DNA of 64,000 bases from Neocallimastix lanati (nom. inval.) (GCA_016946835.1 JACVTC010000169.1:216001-280000); one strand, 5' to 3'; counted from the stretch's first letter, positions 34,750-47,815 are shown. Numbers and translations: made by a program. Notes: generated by a model from the sequence alone, not told the origin.

Positions 34750-35050
34750 TTTTTTATTTTACTTCCGGTGTGTACCCCCTTTAGCCCACCTCATAACATG
34801 GTAATATTGAGGTAATTACAACTCTTTCATGTGCATTTACATAGGAAGATATTGTCCCTCTTGGATAGCTTTACATGCATATTATTACTGAGAACTTTGA
34901 ATTTTCAAATACGCATTTTCTTGGAGTGCCTCTCCAATACCTAACTTCCCTTTGAAGTGAGTATAACCTAACCCAAAATATATGGACTAGCTCTCCCTGG
35001 TAATTGCTTTTTTTAGTAGAATATATCTACCTGGACAAATGATATGCACC
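34750..35050 (+). pseudogene. Short LINE 3' fragment
   Basis: FEFSNTHFLGVPLQYLTSL (about 34891-34945) matches the F.Y(L)GVP block found after the RT domain in the other LINE copies. Mixed composition between T runs. No open frame of note. Confidence 0.5.
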
Positions 35051-35109
35051 CATACACAATGAATTCCCTTATAAATATATTTAATGACTATACTTCTACA
35101 ATCCTCTTA

Positions 35110-35130
35110 ATAATAATAATAATAATAATA

Positions 35131-35225
<95 letters not shown>

Positions 35226-35336
35226 CAATAATAATAATAACAACAATAATAATTATAATAATTGATAAAAATAATTGATAATAATTAATCATAATAAATA
35301 ATAATAAATCATAACAAATAATAATAAATCATAATA

Positions 35337-35370
<34 letters not shown>

Positions 35371-35375
35371 GTTTA
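35110..35375. repeat. (AAT)n microsatellite
   Basis: Nearly pure AAT/ATA triplets with a few AAC units. Frames on both strands translate to poly-Asn or poly-Ile and are not genes. Confidence 0.95.
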
Positions 35376-35569
35376 ATAATTTTATTTTTAATTATTAATT
35401 ATTGAAGAATTAATTAAAATGAATTTATTAAAATTAATAAAAAATAAATTAAAACTTTTATATCCCAAAAAGAACAAAAATTTCTCAATAATATATTAAT
35501 TAAAATGTACCATGATTAATAAACAATCCTCCTCTAAAAAATATATGGAATAAATTAATACTCTTATTA

Positions 35570-35860
35570 TTATTTATTATACAATTATTTATTAATTAAT
35601 AAATACTCTTTTTATTCTTTTTATTAAACAATTATTTATTAATAAATACTCTTTTTATTATACAATTATTTATTATTAATTAATAAATACTCTTTTTATT
35701 CTTTTTATAATACAATTATTTATTAATAAATACTCTTTTTATTATTTATTATTTATTATTTATTAATAAATACTCTTTTTATTCTTTTTATTAAACAATT
35801 ATTTATTAATAAATACTCTTTTTATTCTTTTTATTAAACAATTATTTATTATAATTATTG
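35570..35860. repeat. Minisatellite with ATTAATAAATACTCTTTTTATT units
   Basis: About six units of 40-50 bp: CAATTATTTATTAATAAAT followed by ACTCTTTTTATTCTTTTTAT. The core word also occurs in the arrays at 20812, 28765 (inverted) and, as a close variant, 57640 (inverted). Confidence 0.8.
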
Positions 35861-38524
35861 TTGTTGTATATGAAAGTACTATTTCATTTATTAGTAAATA
35901 ATAAAATATTAAAGGATTTTATGGTAGTGACATGTATTTATTTTAACAATAATCATGACTAATGGTTCGTTCAGGTAAACCAGAGTAATATCTTTGAGCA
36001 CATATGAATCATTTCAACCTTAAAATCTTCATTTTAATTTTATAATTAATTTATGATTTGGTTCATTGTAACTCCTTTTGGGGAGACAGAAATAAATCAT
36101 TTTTTTTTTTTTTTCATTTCTTTATTTAATAATTTAAATTTATTTAATTTATTTTTGAAATATGAATAATTAATAATTTCATATTGTTAATATGAATTAA
36201 ACGACCTTTATTTAATTAATAATAGAATAAATAAATGTTGAAAAAGGTGAAAAATAAATATAAAGAAATAAGTATTGTTTAAATGATACTTTTTAAATTA
36301 TAAACTATTTTAAAATAATAAAAATTAAATTATTTTAGTTGAATATTATAAAAAGTATAATATTAATAATAAATGATTGATAATAATTATAACAATTATA
36401 ACATATAAAAATATATATAAAAATATAATTAAATAAATTTTTTTATATATTTACATAACTTTGTATAATAAATTTTATGTTGACATTAATTTTTTATGTC
36501 TTTGTATAGAATTTATGATATTACATAAATCTATTCTATATCACGTTACATTAAATCACACTTTAAATCCATGATAATTTAATCAAAATGATTAATTATA
36601 GATTTAAAAATTTATTTTCATTTTTGGGTCAAATAAAAAATACAATTTATGAATCATATAATTAAAATTGAAAAAATAGAAATATATATAATATGTATAA
36701 AAGAATATAAATTAAATATATATATAATATATGAAATATATATATTACATAAAATAAAATAAAATAAATAGATTTATATAAAATATGTATAAAAGAATAT
36801 AAAATAAATATATATAATATATTAATAGAATATAATTTATATATAAAAAGAATAACATTTAAATTATTTTCATTGGTATCACAAACTAATTAAATTTAAA
36901 TTAAAAATAATTTTTTAAATTAAATATGTCCGTTAAAAGTTTTTATTTATTATGATTTAATATAAAAAAGTTTTTTTTTTTTTAATTTTAGGTAAATAAA
37001 AGTTACACAACTCTCAATAATATATAGAATAAATTAATGAATAAGTATTATTAAACTATTATTAAAATATTATTAAAATAGGTGGATTGTTTAGTTAAAT
37101 AAATAAAGTTTATTTAATAAATAAATAGAATGAAATGTAAATAAATAAATATAAATAAATACATAGTAAATATAAATAAATACATAGTAAATATAAATAA
37201 ATATATTAATAAATATAAATAAATACATAGTAAATATAAATAAATACATAGTAAATATAAATAAATATATTAATAAATATAAATAAATATATTAATAAAT
37301 ATAAATAAATACATAGTAAATATAAATAAATAAATATAAATAAATAAATACATAGTAAATGTAAATAAATATAAGGGAATATTGGTTGGATATATAAAAT
37401 AAATTAATTTAATATAGCATAATATATTAACAATGATACAAAAATAAAAAAATTTTTTTTTAATTATCTTTGATTGATTCTGTTGACATTTTCAAGTACA
37501 ACCAAAATATGAAAGATTGTCTCCCTTCCTATCTTTTATTGTTGTTGTTTGATTCATTTATTTATTTATTTATTTATTTTCTAATATTTATTCACTAAAT
37601 TATTGTAGATTTATTTATATAAATATACATATTTATTTATATATATATATTTATTTATTTATATTTATTTATATTTATATTTATTTATTTATTTATATAT
37701 TTATATTTATATTTAATTAATTATTTATTATTTATTTATATTTATATTTTTATCTATTTATTTATATTTATTTATTTAAATAGTAATGTTTAAATAATAA
37801 ATTTCTTTTTTTTATTTTAAAAATTTTATTGCCTAATTCCATTTCCACTCTGATTGTTAATCAACTTCATTATTTATTTAAATTTAAATGTGTTCTTCAT
37901 TTATCTTTCCAAAAACCAAAAAGAGGAAAAAAAAAAAAAAAAAAAAAAAAAAAGAAAAAAAGAAAAGAAAAAAAAGAAAAAAAAAAAAGAAAAAAAAGAA
38001 AAAAAGAAAAAAGAAAATTTTTTTTATTTAAAATTTTGAAAATAGAAACATTCAAAAAAAAATTTTTTTTTTAAGAATTAATAAATTTTATTTTATGCAG
38101 AGAGTATATAAAGTGCCAAATTTCTTTTTTTTTTTTTTTTTTTTCTATTTAAAATACATATAAAAAAAATATTTTTTATTGATTAAAAATAAATTTTTTT
38201 TTTTACTTCTTATTTATTATATATATTATTTTATTTTAATATAAATAAAATTAAGAAAAAAAAAAAAGAAATATATTTATAATTAAATAATATAGATATA
38301 TTGTTGTAAACAAAAAAAAAAAAAAAAAAAAAAAAGTAAAAGTAAAAAGTACTTTTTATAATAAAGTATAAAAATTAAAACAATAAAATAACTGGATTAT
38401 TTGTTAAATAAACAATATTTCAATTGTTATAAAATTTAATTTTATTTATTAACAAAAACAAAAAGAAAATTTAATTAAATATTTTTTTTTATTTAATTTA
38501 TAAAGTTTATAAAAAGAATACAAA
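35861..38524. other. A+T-rich DNA upstream of the esterase gene
   Basis: A small mixed stretch lies at 35925-36090. A tandem repeat of AATACATAGTAAATATAAAT units spans about 37140-37375. An A/G run at 37920-38018 gives poly-Lys frames that are not genes. A T-rich stretch ends in TTTATAAAGTTTATAAAAAG (38497-38516), the likely core promoter of the 38525 gene. Confidence 0.55.
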
Positions 38525-39649
38525 ATGAGAGGAAAATTCACTATTTTGGCTTCTATGTTAGCCATTACTTTTTCATCTATTCAAAAAATTTATGCTGCTC
38601 CAGATCCAAATTTCCATATTTACTTAGGTTTCGGTCAATCTAATATGGAAGGAAATGCTGAAATTGAAAGTCAAGATAGAGTTGTTGATAGTCGTTTCCA
38701 AATGTTATCCACCGCTAACTGCAGTAACCGTAAGTTAGGTCAATGGTATGATGCTACTGCTCCATTAGCTCACTGTAATGGTGGTGTTAGTCCAGTCGAT
38801 AATTTCGGTCGTACCTTAATTAAAAAATTACCATCCAATATTAGAGTTGGTGTTGTCGTTGTTGCTGTTGGTGGTTGTGATATTCAACTTTTTGAAAAGG
38901 ATAGATACAAGTCTTATGTCATGCCAGATTGGATGGTCCCAACCGTCAATAACATGTACAATGGTAATCCATATGGACGTTTAGTTGACATGGCTAAAAT
39001 TGCTCAACAAAGTGGTGTCATCAAGGGTATACTTCTTCACCAAGGAGAAACTAATAATGGACAACAAGATTGGCCAAGACGTGTCAAGGCTATCTATGAA
39101 GGTCTTCTTAGTGAATTAAACTTAAAGGCTGAAGATGTTCCACTTATTGTTGGTGAAACTGTTCAAACTGAAGAAGGTGGTAATTGTGGTCTTATGAACT
39201 CTGTTATTGCTACTCTTCCAAGTGTTATTCCAACTAGTCATGTCGTTTCTTCTAAAGGTTTAAAACAAAGAGGTGATGGTTATCACTTTACTCACTCTGC
39301 CTACTATACTTTTGGTGAACGTTACGCTGAAGTTATGTATAATCTTCTTGACCTCAGTGAAAATAATGGTGGTGATGATAAATGTTGGTCCGAAGCTCTT
39401 GGATATAAATGTTGTAGTGAATGCAAGGCACCAGAATATACTGATAATGATGGTGATTGGGCTGTTGAAAACGGTGATTGGTGTGGTCTTCAAGAAATTT
39501 GTAAATCCCAAAGCAATATTACTGTCTGTAAGGGAGCTCAAGGTTATCCATGCTGTAAGAAAGAATGTACTTCCTACTACGAAGATAATGATGGTAAATG
39601 GAGTGTTGAAAATGATGATTGGTGTTTAATTGATCGTTCTATTTGTTAA
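38525..39649 (+). CDS. CE6-like acetyl xylan esterase with two dockerins
   Basis: 374 aa, intronless. Signal peptide 1-24 (…SSIQKIYAA). The catalytic domain, about 28-280, is of SGNH type: block GFGQSNMEGN with nucleophile S39, VVVVAVGGCDIQ, LLHQGETNNG, and RGDGYHFTH with D251 and H254 as the rest of the triad. This is the pattern of carbohydrate esterase family 6 (acetyl xylan esterases that remove acetyl groups from plant xylan), known from anaerobic fungi such as Orpinomyces. Two fungal dockerins follow: about 286-326 (C287-W288…YTDNDGDW…WCG) and 334-374 (C335…YYEDNDGKW…DDWC), so the enzyme should be exported and bound to the cellulosome. The second dockerin is the more diverged (CKGAQGYPCC). 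Probable TATA-like sequence at 38497-38516; A at -3 of the start. Confidence 0.92.
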   Translation: MRGKFTILASMLAITFSSIQKIYAAPDPNFHIYLGFGQSNMEGNAEIESQDRVVDSRFQMLSTANCSNRKLGQWYDATAPLAHCNGGVSPVDNFGRTLIKKLPSNIRVGVVVVAVGGCDIQLFEKDRYKSYVMPDWMVPTVNNMYNGNPYGRLVDMAKIAQQSGVIKGILLHQGETNNGQQDWPRRVKAIYEGLLSELNLKAEDVPLIVGETVQTEEGGNCGLMNSVIATLPSVIPTSHVVSSKGLKQRGDGYHFTHSAYYTFGERYAEVMYNLLDLSENNGGDDKCWSEALGYKCCSECKAPEYTDNDGDWAVENGDWCGLQEICKSQSNITVCKGAQGYPCCKKECTSYYEDNDGKWSVENDDWCLIDRSIC

Positions 39650-40200
39650 TTCTTTTTATAAAAAAAAAATTTTTTTTTTACGAACTATGATTAATAAATA
39701 AATAATTAAAAAAATACATAGATATGTATTTGTATATATATATACATATATAATTTTTTATAAAATTAAAAATAAAAAAAAAAAAAAATAAATCTTAATG
39801 TATTAGAGAATTCTTTGTAGAAGCCATCAATAAAAAATATATATATGTATAGAATTTGTAAATAAATATTACAAAAAAAAAAAAAATTATAAAAGAATTA
39901 TAAAATAATGTAGAATATAAAAAGAAAGAAAAGAAAAGAAAAGAAAAAAAAATGCAAAGAAAATAGAAAAAAAAGAAAAAAGAAAATAAAATAGATAATA
40001 AAATAAAAAGAAATTATAATGAAAATTATATATATATATAAAAAAAAAAAAAAGCAAAAAATCAAAAAGAATAAATAATAATAATAAAATTATTTAAGTA
40101 TTAATAATGAATTAATATAATATTATTATTAACGTGTATATAAACCTATGTGGAATACTTTTATATTTTTTTATACTTTTATATACAAACTTATTATCAT
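39650..40200. other. 3' flank of the esterase gene
   Basis: A/T words, A runs and AAAGAAAAG repeats. No gene; presumably contains the 3' UTR. Confidence 0.6.
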
Positions 40201-40201
40201 T

Positions 40202-40390
40202 TATTTAGTCTAAGACTATAATTTTGTTCTATAATTTCATTTTTATTTTTTGTTATTTAATTATTATAATTTATTTAGTCTATGAATTATAATTTTGTTC
40301 TATAATTTCATTTTTATTTTTTGTTATTTAATTATTTAGTCTATGAATTATAATTTTGTTCTATCATTTCATTTTTATTTTTGTTATTTA
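40202..40390. repeat. Tandem repeat, three units of about 60-65 bp
   Basis: Each unit contains ATTTAGTCTATGAATTATAA, TTTTGTTCTATAATTTCATT and TTTATTTTTTGTTATTTAAT. The third is slightly shortened. A perfect hairpin follows directly. Confidence 0.85.
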
Positions 40391-40396
40391 ATTATA

Positions 40397-40423
40397 AATA
40401 TCATGTAGTTTCTACATGATATT
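40397..40423. other. Perfect 12-bp hairpin
   Basis: AATATCATGTAG and CTACATGATATT with loop TTT. It immediately follows the tandem repeat. Confidence 0.8.
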
Positions 40424-40979
40424 ATCATTGTAATGAATCTATTGTATTTTTTACTTTAGCATTTATTTTGTATTTTTCTATAATATTATTTAAACTTATG
40501 TAACTATTGTAAAATGGAAATGTTGTTGATGGAAAAATGGAAATGTTTGAGATTGATTCAATGCTTGTATTTAAGACTTTATTTAACGAATTGGAATGTT
40601 TTTTTTTATAGTTTTTCACTACTTAGCTTTTTATTTACCTTTTTCATATTAGTTTATTTATGAATACGTTAGAGAAAATTATTTTTATCAATCCAAGCTT
40701 TTCTAATCGAATAGAATTTCAGAAACTCAAAAGATATCAGAAAAAACAAAAAAAAAAAAAAGAGTTTATTCATTACAACAAAATTTAAAAGTTGTTTATT
40801 TTACTTAATTATTTATCAGTTACTGCACAAAGATAAAAACTTCTTACTATTTTTATCATTTTAATTTTTCTATTTTAATTTTTTTTTTCTCTATTTTTTA
40901 TTTTATATTTATATTTCTTAGTTTTTAATATTTTAATTTATATTAGTTTCATTTTTTATTAATTTGTAATTTATAATTC

Positions 40980-43900
40980 ATTTATAGAAAAGGCTTATCA
41001 CCGGAGGTTCTCGCTGTTATGGTACATCTCTTGACAACATAAGGTTGATTTTTATCTGTGGTATACACTCATGGACCAATGCTAAAATGAAGGAATTTAT
41101 TCATTCGAGATTTAAAAAATTCAAGGATAATATTTTGTCACTAAAAAAATTTATTAAATTCAATGATAGTTTCTTCAGGATAAAAGTAGACATTTCAAAG
41201 TTCAACAACCAAAAAATTTGAAGAAGTATTTGAAAAAGCAATACCAGGAGTTAAAATTTCATATCGTAGATAGTCCAAATGGAATCATAAGATTTCTTTT
41301 CAGTATTTAAAACAAAATCGAATATCAAATAGCACATCCAATAATATGAACTCAGTAAGTCTCAATTCAACTAATTTAGTAAATGTTATAAATGGCAATC
41401 ATGAACTCAATGCTCCCAATATTCCTAATCTTAATTCTCAAAATCCAATTTTATATTCTAGCATAGGAAAGTTTTCTTTTTTTTTTTTTTTGTTTTAATA
41501 GGAATATCAATAGATGGAATTTTGTGAAAAGAAATAGTATTGTTGGACTTCAACACGATTTTTAAACCATTCTTCCTATGTTTTTTAGGAAACAGGTAAT
41601 GGTACCAATGATGCTTGAAATCCATATAAAGTAACACTTCCTAGTTCATGTACAAGAGGTAGATATATTTCATCAGATATTGATCATATATTAGTCAACT
41701 CAAGTATGCTGGATAAAATATCAAGTATTTATTTTGTTGATTATCCCTCTATATCTGATCAGAAACTTCTTCAAGTTTATTGTTAGAAAAACTACCATAG
41801 ATGAATCATTTTTGTTATCAAAAAATTTTGTTAGGTGGGATAGGTATAAATGTCTTGAACTTAAGAATGAAATATGTCATCATCCTAATAAATTAGAGAT
41901 TCTTAGTGAAGAACTAAGAAATGAAGAACATTCAGAAGATACTATAATTGAAAAGTTCATCAACACTACTAATTCTATTGCTAAGGATTGATCGATTACA
42001 TCTTCAACAGAAATCAGAAAAACGATGTTTAGAATGTCCCATAAAATTTATTGTCTTCAAAAAGTAAAAAAACATATAAAATATAAACAAATAAGGTGTT
42101 ATTGATCTGTATGTGGTTCCAATGAATTTGCTAAAATTGTTGACTCGTATAATAGACTATATGAATCTATTCATAAAAAATGTAAAGAATTTAGGAAAAA
42201 AAAGGAGGAATATTTATATTGGATTAAAGTTGGATGTTCGTTTAGCTCTTAGAAATGATAGTAGGAAAGCATAGAAATGGAAAATGGGTAAAAAAAAAAA
42301 AGAATACTAAAAAAATAAGTAATCAATCTTTCATGGTCTCTCATCCTTTTAAAAACAATAGCAATGAATTAGTATCTTCTACAGATGAAGAAGCTAAAAA
42401 GTTCGGCATTTTCATTATAAATATTCGAAGGTCCGAAGGTCGGATTCTTCGGGTGATTGTTGTTATAAAAAATTTCTGGAAAGATTCTAATGCTCTTAGA
42501 AATTTGGAAAGTCCAAAGTAACATGAATAGGAATTTAACCAAGAAATTAGCGATAAAGAAATTATCGAAGCAATCTCATCTAACACCTAACTTTAAAGAT
42601 TATGGTTCTGATGGTATTCCAATGGAATTCTTCGAAGCTTTGATTCCTTGGTTAAGATGATTCAGAAGAATCTAATGAAAATATTAGTAATATTTCATCT
42701 GGCCTTAAATGTCTCAAAAGCTTTAATCGATCGTATTTGGAATGGCGATTTTCCAAAATCATGGAATAACGAATAACTCATCGATAGTTTCTATTCATAA
42801 AAAAGGGAAAATCCATCAGATTGTAATAACTATCTTGGTGTCTCTCTTATCAATAATGAATTAAAAAAAAATTTTAGCAAAAATCATAGCTAATAGAATC
42901 TCTAAATATAGAATTGATAAAGGATTTATAAGACCTTTAACAATATGGATTTCGTAATCGAGAAGAATGTATAAGTCTTTACACTTCATTAAGAATTATA
43001 TGTCAGAGACAAAAAAAAAAAAATTTGAAAATAAAGATACTTGTCTTGCTTTTTTAGATTTTTAAAATGGGGTATGACTCTGTTCCCATATTTAAGGTAT
43101 TAATGAAAATTCATCTCTTAGGTATTAGAAGTAGGTACTCTCATTTTTATTGAAAATTTATATTTTTCTTTCAAGGACTTGTTTAAGTGTGGATGGACAA
43201 GTCTATGAAATCATTTTTTTGTATTAAGAAAGGTGTTCGTCAAAGTTCTCACCAATTTTATTTAACATGCTCATTAATGACATTTTTAATAGATGTGATA
43301 AATATGGAATCTCTATTGGTGATAAACGTTGTATTGTGTTGTGGAGGTCTTTTTTTTTTTTTTTTTTTTTTGCAGATGACATTGTGTTATGTTTTATGTT
43401 CTCCAACAAGACCTCATCTTATGAAGTTGTTAAAGTTTAGCCAGCCAGAAGATGGGCTAAAAATAATTGAAAAATCAATTTGGTATCAATACAATAAATG
43501 GGCCAGTTTCGTAGTATGAGGGGATGTTTCAAGATTTCTTAATAACAGTAACCTCTACCTTTTATCTTTCAAGTTATGAGTTATCTAAAACGAATTGTTA
43601 TACCTACTTAGGTGTTCCATTTTCAAATGATTTAAAATTGAAACCGATCATACAGAGAATGAATAATAAAAGTTGGAAAAGAACTTTATTCCATAAAAGG
43701 GTTTCTTAAGAAATCCTTATATTTTTATTCCTTATAAACGAATGTTATTTTTTGCTATAGTAATTGGAACAAGTTTTATATTACGCCCCTCTATCTTGGA
43801 TCAAACAAAGAAAGAAATGAAAAGTATACAGACACTAGTTAATTCAGGATTATCCTTGGATTAAAGGATTTTCTAATGGAAATAGCTTTATATCCCTTTA

Positions 43901-44094
43901 TTGTGTTTCTAAAGAACTTAAAATTCTTCCTCGTTTCGGCGAAATGTGCGATTGCTCAAGAATGGCGTTTTAAAAATTGGAAAAAACTTGAATTATATTA
44001 TTTCTATTTTACTTAGAGATATATTACGTTGTAGATGTCATGCAGGGGATAAAGAAAAATAAAATTTCAGCCTACAAATTAGATAAATTTCTAT

Positions 44095-44143
<49 letters not shown>

Positions 44144-44510
44144 CAATTGTAAACTTTTACTGAGGATAGAGATATGGCAGGAAAATCAATCAAGGCTAAG
44201 GCGAAAACTAAAACTTTTAAGAGAAATAAATTTGAGAAAACTAGAGACTACCTAAAGCTCAACTTTAAGTAGTCCTCAATTTAGCATTGGCTTCCGATGG
44301 GTACTTCCTGCCAGATGTGGATATAAATTTGATGCTCGTGTTGCTCAAAGCCTGCCAATATAATTTTCAGAACAAGTATCCTCGTTGCTATAGGGGAAAC
44401 AGTAATCCTCAATTGGAAACATTGGTTTTCTAAATTCATTTCTGTGAATTTTGAATGAAATATTTTAAAGATATTGAAATTCTTTATGAAAAATATTTTG
44501 TAATTACCAG
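40980..44510 (+). pseudogene. Near-full-length LINE, heavily broken
   Basis: Reads in order on the plus strand across many frameshifts. An ORF1-like block (about 41045-41215: IFICGIHSWTNAKMKEFIHS) comes first. The start of an AP-type endonuclease follows (NSIVGLQHDF, about 41535), and its end (RGRYISSDIDHILVNSS and YPSISDQKLLQVY, about 41650-41785). Reverse transcriptase follows with DYGSDGIPMEFFEAL (about 42598), QYGFRNREECISLYTSLRII (about 42940), DSVPIFKVLMKIHLLGI (about 43075) and the catalytic FADDIVLC (43369 on, after a T run). The post-RT block TYLGVPFSNDLKL is at about 43600. The SDH endonuclease residue reads SDQ. It is dead, but it is the best reference for the LINE relics elsewhere in the window. 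Confidence 0.85.
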
Positions 44511-44523
44511 GTATTGATGTCCG

Positions 44524-44754
44524 ATGTCAAATTGTAATGTAAACACTATTATCACAGATATAAATAATACAGAATCAAACACAAATTCTGATAGTAGTAA
44601 CGAAGTATATTATATTAATAATAATAACATCAATAGAAATAATATTGTTAATAATAGTAGTAGTTTTGATAGTGAAAATAGAAATATTGCTAATAGCGAT
44701 AGTGAAAATGATAGTATCATTACTAATAATATAGTGAATAGGTCAATTGGTTAA
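44524..44754 (+). other. Asn/Ser-rich open frame, doubtful gene
   Basis: 76 codons rich in Asn and Ser (NNNNINRNNIVNNSSS type). It starts just past the LINE relic and could be its degenerate tail or repeat-encoded. No signal peptide, no domain, no supporting promoter. I would not annotate it as a gene without transcript data. Confidence 0.25.
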
Positions 44755-46079
44755 CATCGTGTATATATAAGTAATTTTCTGAAAAATGAGTGTGTAAATA
44801 TATATATGTGACGTGGTACTGAATATATAGCTTTCTCTTCTTGGTGGAAGAGATTGCAGATATTTTTGATTTAAATTTTTTAAAATAGGAATGGGATGTT
44901 TTTGTTTAAGAACCAAATTATTTCTGGTTGATTATTCTAAAAAAGCAATTCTTGACTTGGCCATTACAGTAACTAAATATTAAAAAAAATATATATATAT
45001 TTAAATATAGAAGATAAAAAAAAATAATAATAATAATAATATAAAATATAGAAATAAAAAAATCATGTGTATATAATTATATAGGAGATAGTTAGAATTC
45101 TTTTTTTAAATTATATATATTATTAACCAAAATTATCTATAAAAAAAAAAAAAAAAAAAAAAAATATAGAAAAAAAAATCATGTATTCCAAGTTTTCAAA
45201 AAAAAAAAAAAAATTCCTTTTAACAAAATTGATTATATAAATATAAATTTTAAATGACTTCAATGCCAATGAACTCTTTCCTCATATTAAAGAAATGAAT
45301 AGGTAATGTAAAAAAAAGAGATTCAATTAATTCTTTAAAATTATTTTTTGATTTTTTTTTTTTTTTTTTTTAATTTTTAAATATTTTATTCTTTAGTAAT
45401 ATGAATTTTTTTTTTTTTAATTTTTAAATATTTTATTCTTTAGTAATATGAATTTTTTTTTTAATTTTTAAATATCTTTAGTAGTATGAATTTTTTTTTT
45501 TTTTGCAAAAATTCATCCTTTTTCTATTAAATATATTTAATTTTTTTTTTATTCATGTAAAGAATAAATGTGTCAAGCTAACATATTGCAGTGAAATCAA
45601 CTTTCTTATTTATTACATATTTTATTACTTCATTAGTTATCTTTTGAAAAGATTAAAGATTATAAACAAATATCATCATTCTTAGTGTATATTATATATA
45701 GCATCTATCCAATCTACTATCATATATAATATTATTTTATTATTTATTGATATGATAGTTAAAGAATTAAGAAATTTTTGCCTCAAAAAAATTATTTTTT
45801 TGTATTGACAATCGTTCCTTTATCTATTAAATATTTTATGTGTAAATATTTTTTTTAATGCTAATTATTATTAATTATTTATTTTTATATGATTATATAT
45901 ATATATATATATATTGTGATTAAAACGTTTTGTAATTTTTAAAAAATAATTCTAAAATTTTGAAAATTATAAAAATAATATACTATTAAATTTTTTATAA
46001 TAATAAGTATAAATAAAATAAATATAAAAAAAAAAATTAAAAAAAAAAAAAAAGAATGAAATAAAATTATATAATGAGT
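44755..46079. other. A+T-rich DNA with a tandem repeat
   Basis: No gene. Three copies of a 44-46 bp unit (TTAATTTTTAAATATTTTAT followed by TCTTTAGTAATATGAATTTT) lie at about 45370-45505, the third shortened. Confidence 0.6.
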
Positions 46080-47320
46080 ACGATCTATGGTTCGATTGTA
46101 CTTGAATATTTCTTAATCTTGCCAATGCCGTATCTTCATCCTCAATAGATTTCCAAACAATTTTAACTTTATTTCCTGTGTTAAAATTTGTATTTGAAAA
46201 TACATTTATATCTCTAAAATTATTGTTAAAGTTTTCTTATAAAGGAGTTATATAATTCATTATTTATTCTTCCAGTAGGCTGTGCCATCTCAAACGTGGA
46301 ACTCCTTACACCTACATTAAAAATATTAGCAGAATTCTCAATGTTACGTGTAGTACTAGAGTTAAAGATTCTTTTGCTTTTTCGTTTTTAAGAATATTTT
46401 CTCTGATACCTTTATATATGTCTTTGTAACAATTAGAATCTTTACATAAATATGAAGGTTCACAAGAAATATGTAAATATAGGTTATATATTTATATATA
46501 TATATATATCTTTTAGGAATCATATTTAATGGCACTGACCATGAAATCTCTAAAACATGATTTCTAAGGATCCAGAAAATTTTTCCTGTCAACGGTAATT
46601 TTTGGATTTATTGTCAGATAATAATCATAGTAATCATAATTTTCCATATGTTTAGAGACTTGAAAAGAATTCTTGGAATGCAAAAAAAAAAAAAAATAAA
46701 AAAAAAAAAAAAAATTATTCCTCGTGTTGTAAGCCCTAACAGAAGTAGAGAAAGCTCAGTTTTTATCAATGGCATTAACAAATAATTTCATGGGGTTCAC
46801 CTCTAGAATTCTTTTTTACTCTTACTTATATGATGTAATTTTCTGAGAGATTACTCAAAGCATGAACCATTTGGTTCATCGGATTCAAAATATATTAGAT
46901 TATTTATTAACAACAGAAGTTATACCTTCATTACATCAGGAAAATTGAAAGTATTGTACTAATTTAATGATATTGTTACTCATTTGGTAAGAAGTATAGG
47001 AAATGCCATTGTAGTCATATTTATAGTAAGTAATATATTAAGCCTAAAGCAAAGACATCATTATACTCAGCTATTAAAGTAGTAATACGATAATACGTTT
47101 CTCAATTTTCTTTGTTTCAATATCATATCTTTCTTTCTTTTTTTTTTTTTTTTTAAATTCACTAGTTTATACTGTCACTATGTTGTTGAGGTCAGAGTTT
47201 ATGGTACTACTGCTTCTTAATTGATATTCTAAGACCTTAAAAATTGTATGATAATAACGGTGTAGGAATTTCTTGCCAAGTACTTCAGAATCTTTCCAGA
47301 AGTCTTTAGAAAATATAACA
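46080..47320 (-). pseudogene. LINE relic, minus strand
   Basis: Minus-strand stretches read as decayed protein: EMAQPTGRINNELYNSFIRK (about 46295-46235) and WKSIEDEDTALARLRNIQVQ (about 46160-46105). The block at about 47300-47250 (KDFWKDSE-like) resembles KNFWKDSNALRNL at 42465 in the plus-strand LINE. The order suggests ORF1/linker sequence. Stops and A runs (46682-46714) interrupt it. Confidence 0.45.
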
Positions 47321-47336
47321 TGAAAAATTTAAGCAT

Positions 47337-47376
47337 TATTATTGTACATAAGCACAAAAGCTTATGTACAATAATA
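47337..47376. other. Perfect 17-bp hairpin
   Basis: TATTATTGTACATAAGC pairs perfectly with GCTTATGTACAATAATA across the loop ACAAAA. It lies between the LINE relic and the TRIM-like element. Confidence 0.85.
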
Positions 47377-47472
47377 TTTACATTACATAATATTTATAGA
47401 AATATAAATGTGGCTTAGATCACATGATATATTATATATAAATAGATAGATGTATTAATAATTCACATTAAC

Positions 47473-47473
47473 A

Positions 47474-47560
<87 letters not shown>

Positions 47561-47568
47561 GTTGTTGT
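47473..47568. repeat. (ATT)n microsatellite
   Basis: About 29 ATT units ending in four GTT units right at the start of the TRIM-like element. A shorter (ATT)n tract follows the element's other end (49442-49470), suggesting insertion into a microsatellite. Confidence 0.9.
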
Positions 47569-47815
47569 TGTTAGAATATGTGAAATAATGAAAAATAAAC
47601 TTTAAATGTATTTATAATGTATTGAAACATATTGTTATATATATTAATGTATAAGCCACATTGTAAAAGTATAAAAACATTTGAAATAATCAAACTCTTC
47701 GTAACTCTTTATCCTAAAACATATTAACAAAGTTGACATAATTATTAAACCTAAATTTCACGCCTCTTAACTGATTAAGAGTCTCATGGACTCTTAAAAG
47801 GATACCTTAAAGATT

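Noticed and set aside
35044-35292. Open frames of poly-Asn (plus) and poly-Ile (minus)
   Set aside because: Translation of an (AAT)n microsatellite; no start context, no unique sequence.
37829-38074. Lys/Arg-rich frame with (KKE)n
   Set aside because: Encoded by a long A/G run; homopolymer artefact.
39260-39629. Frames of 93 and 118 codons overlapping the esterase gene
   Set aside because: Shadows of the esterase/dockerin coding sequence, which has the signal peptide, catalytic motifs and dockerins.
46085-46120. GGTTCGATTGTACT, like a tRNA B box
   Set aside because: No acceptor stem, A box or anticodon arm around it; it lies in a LINE relic.
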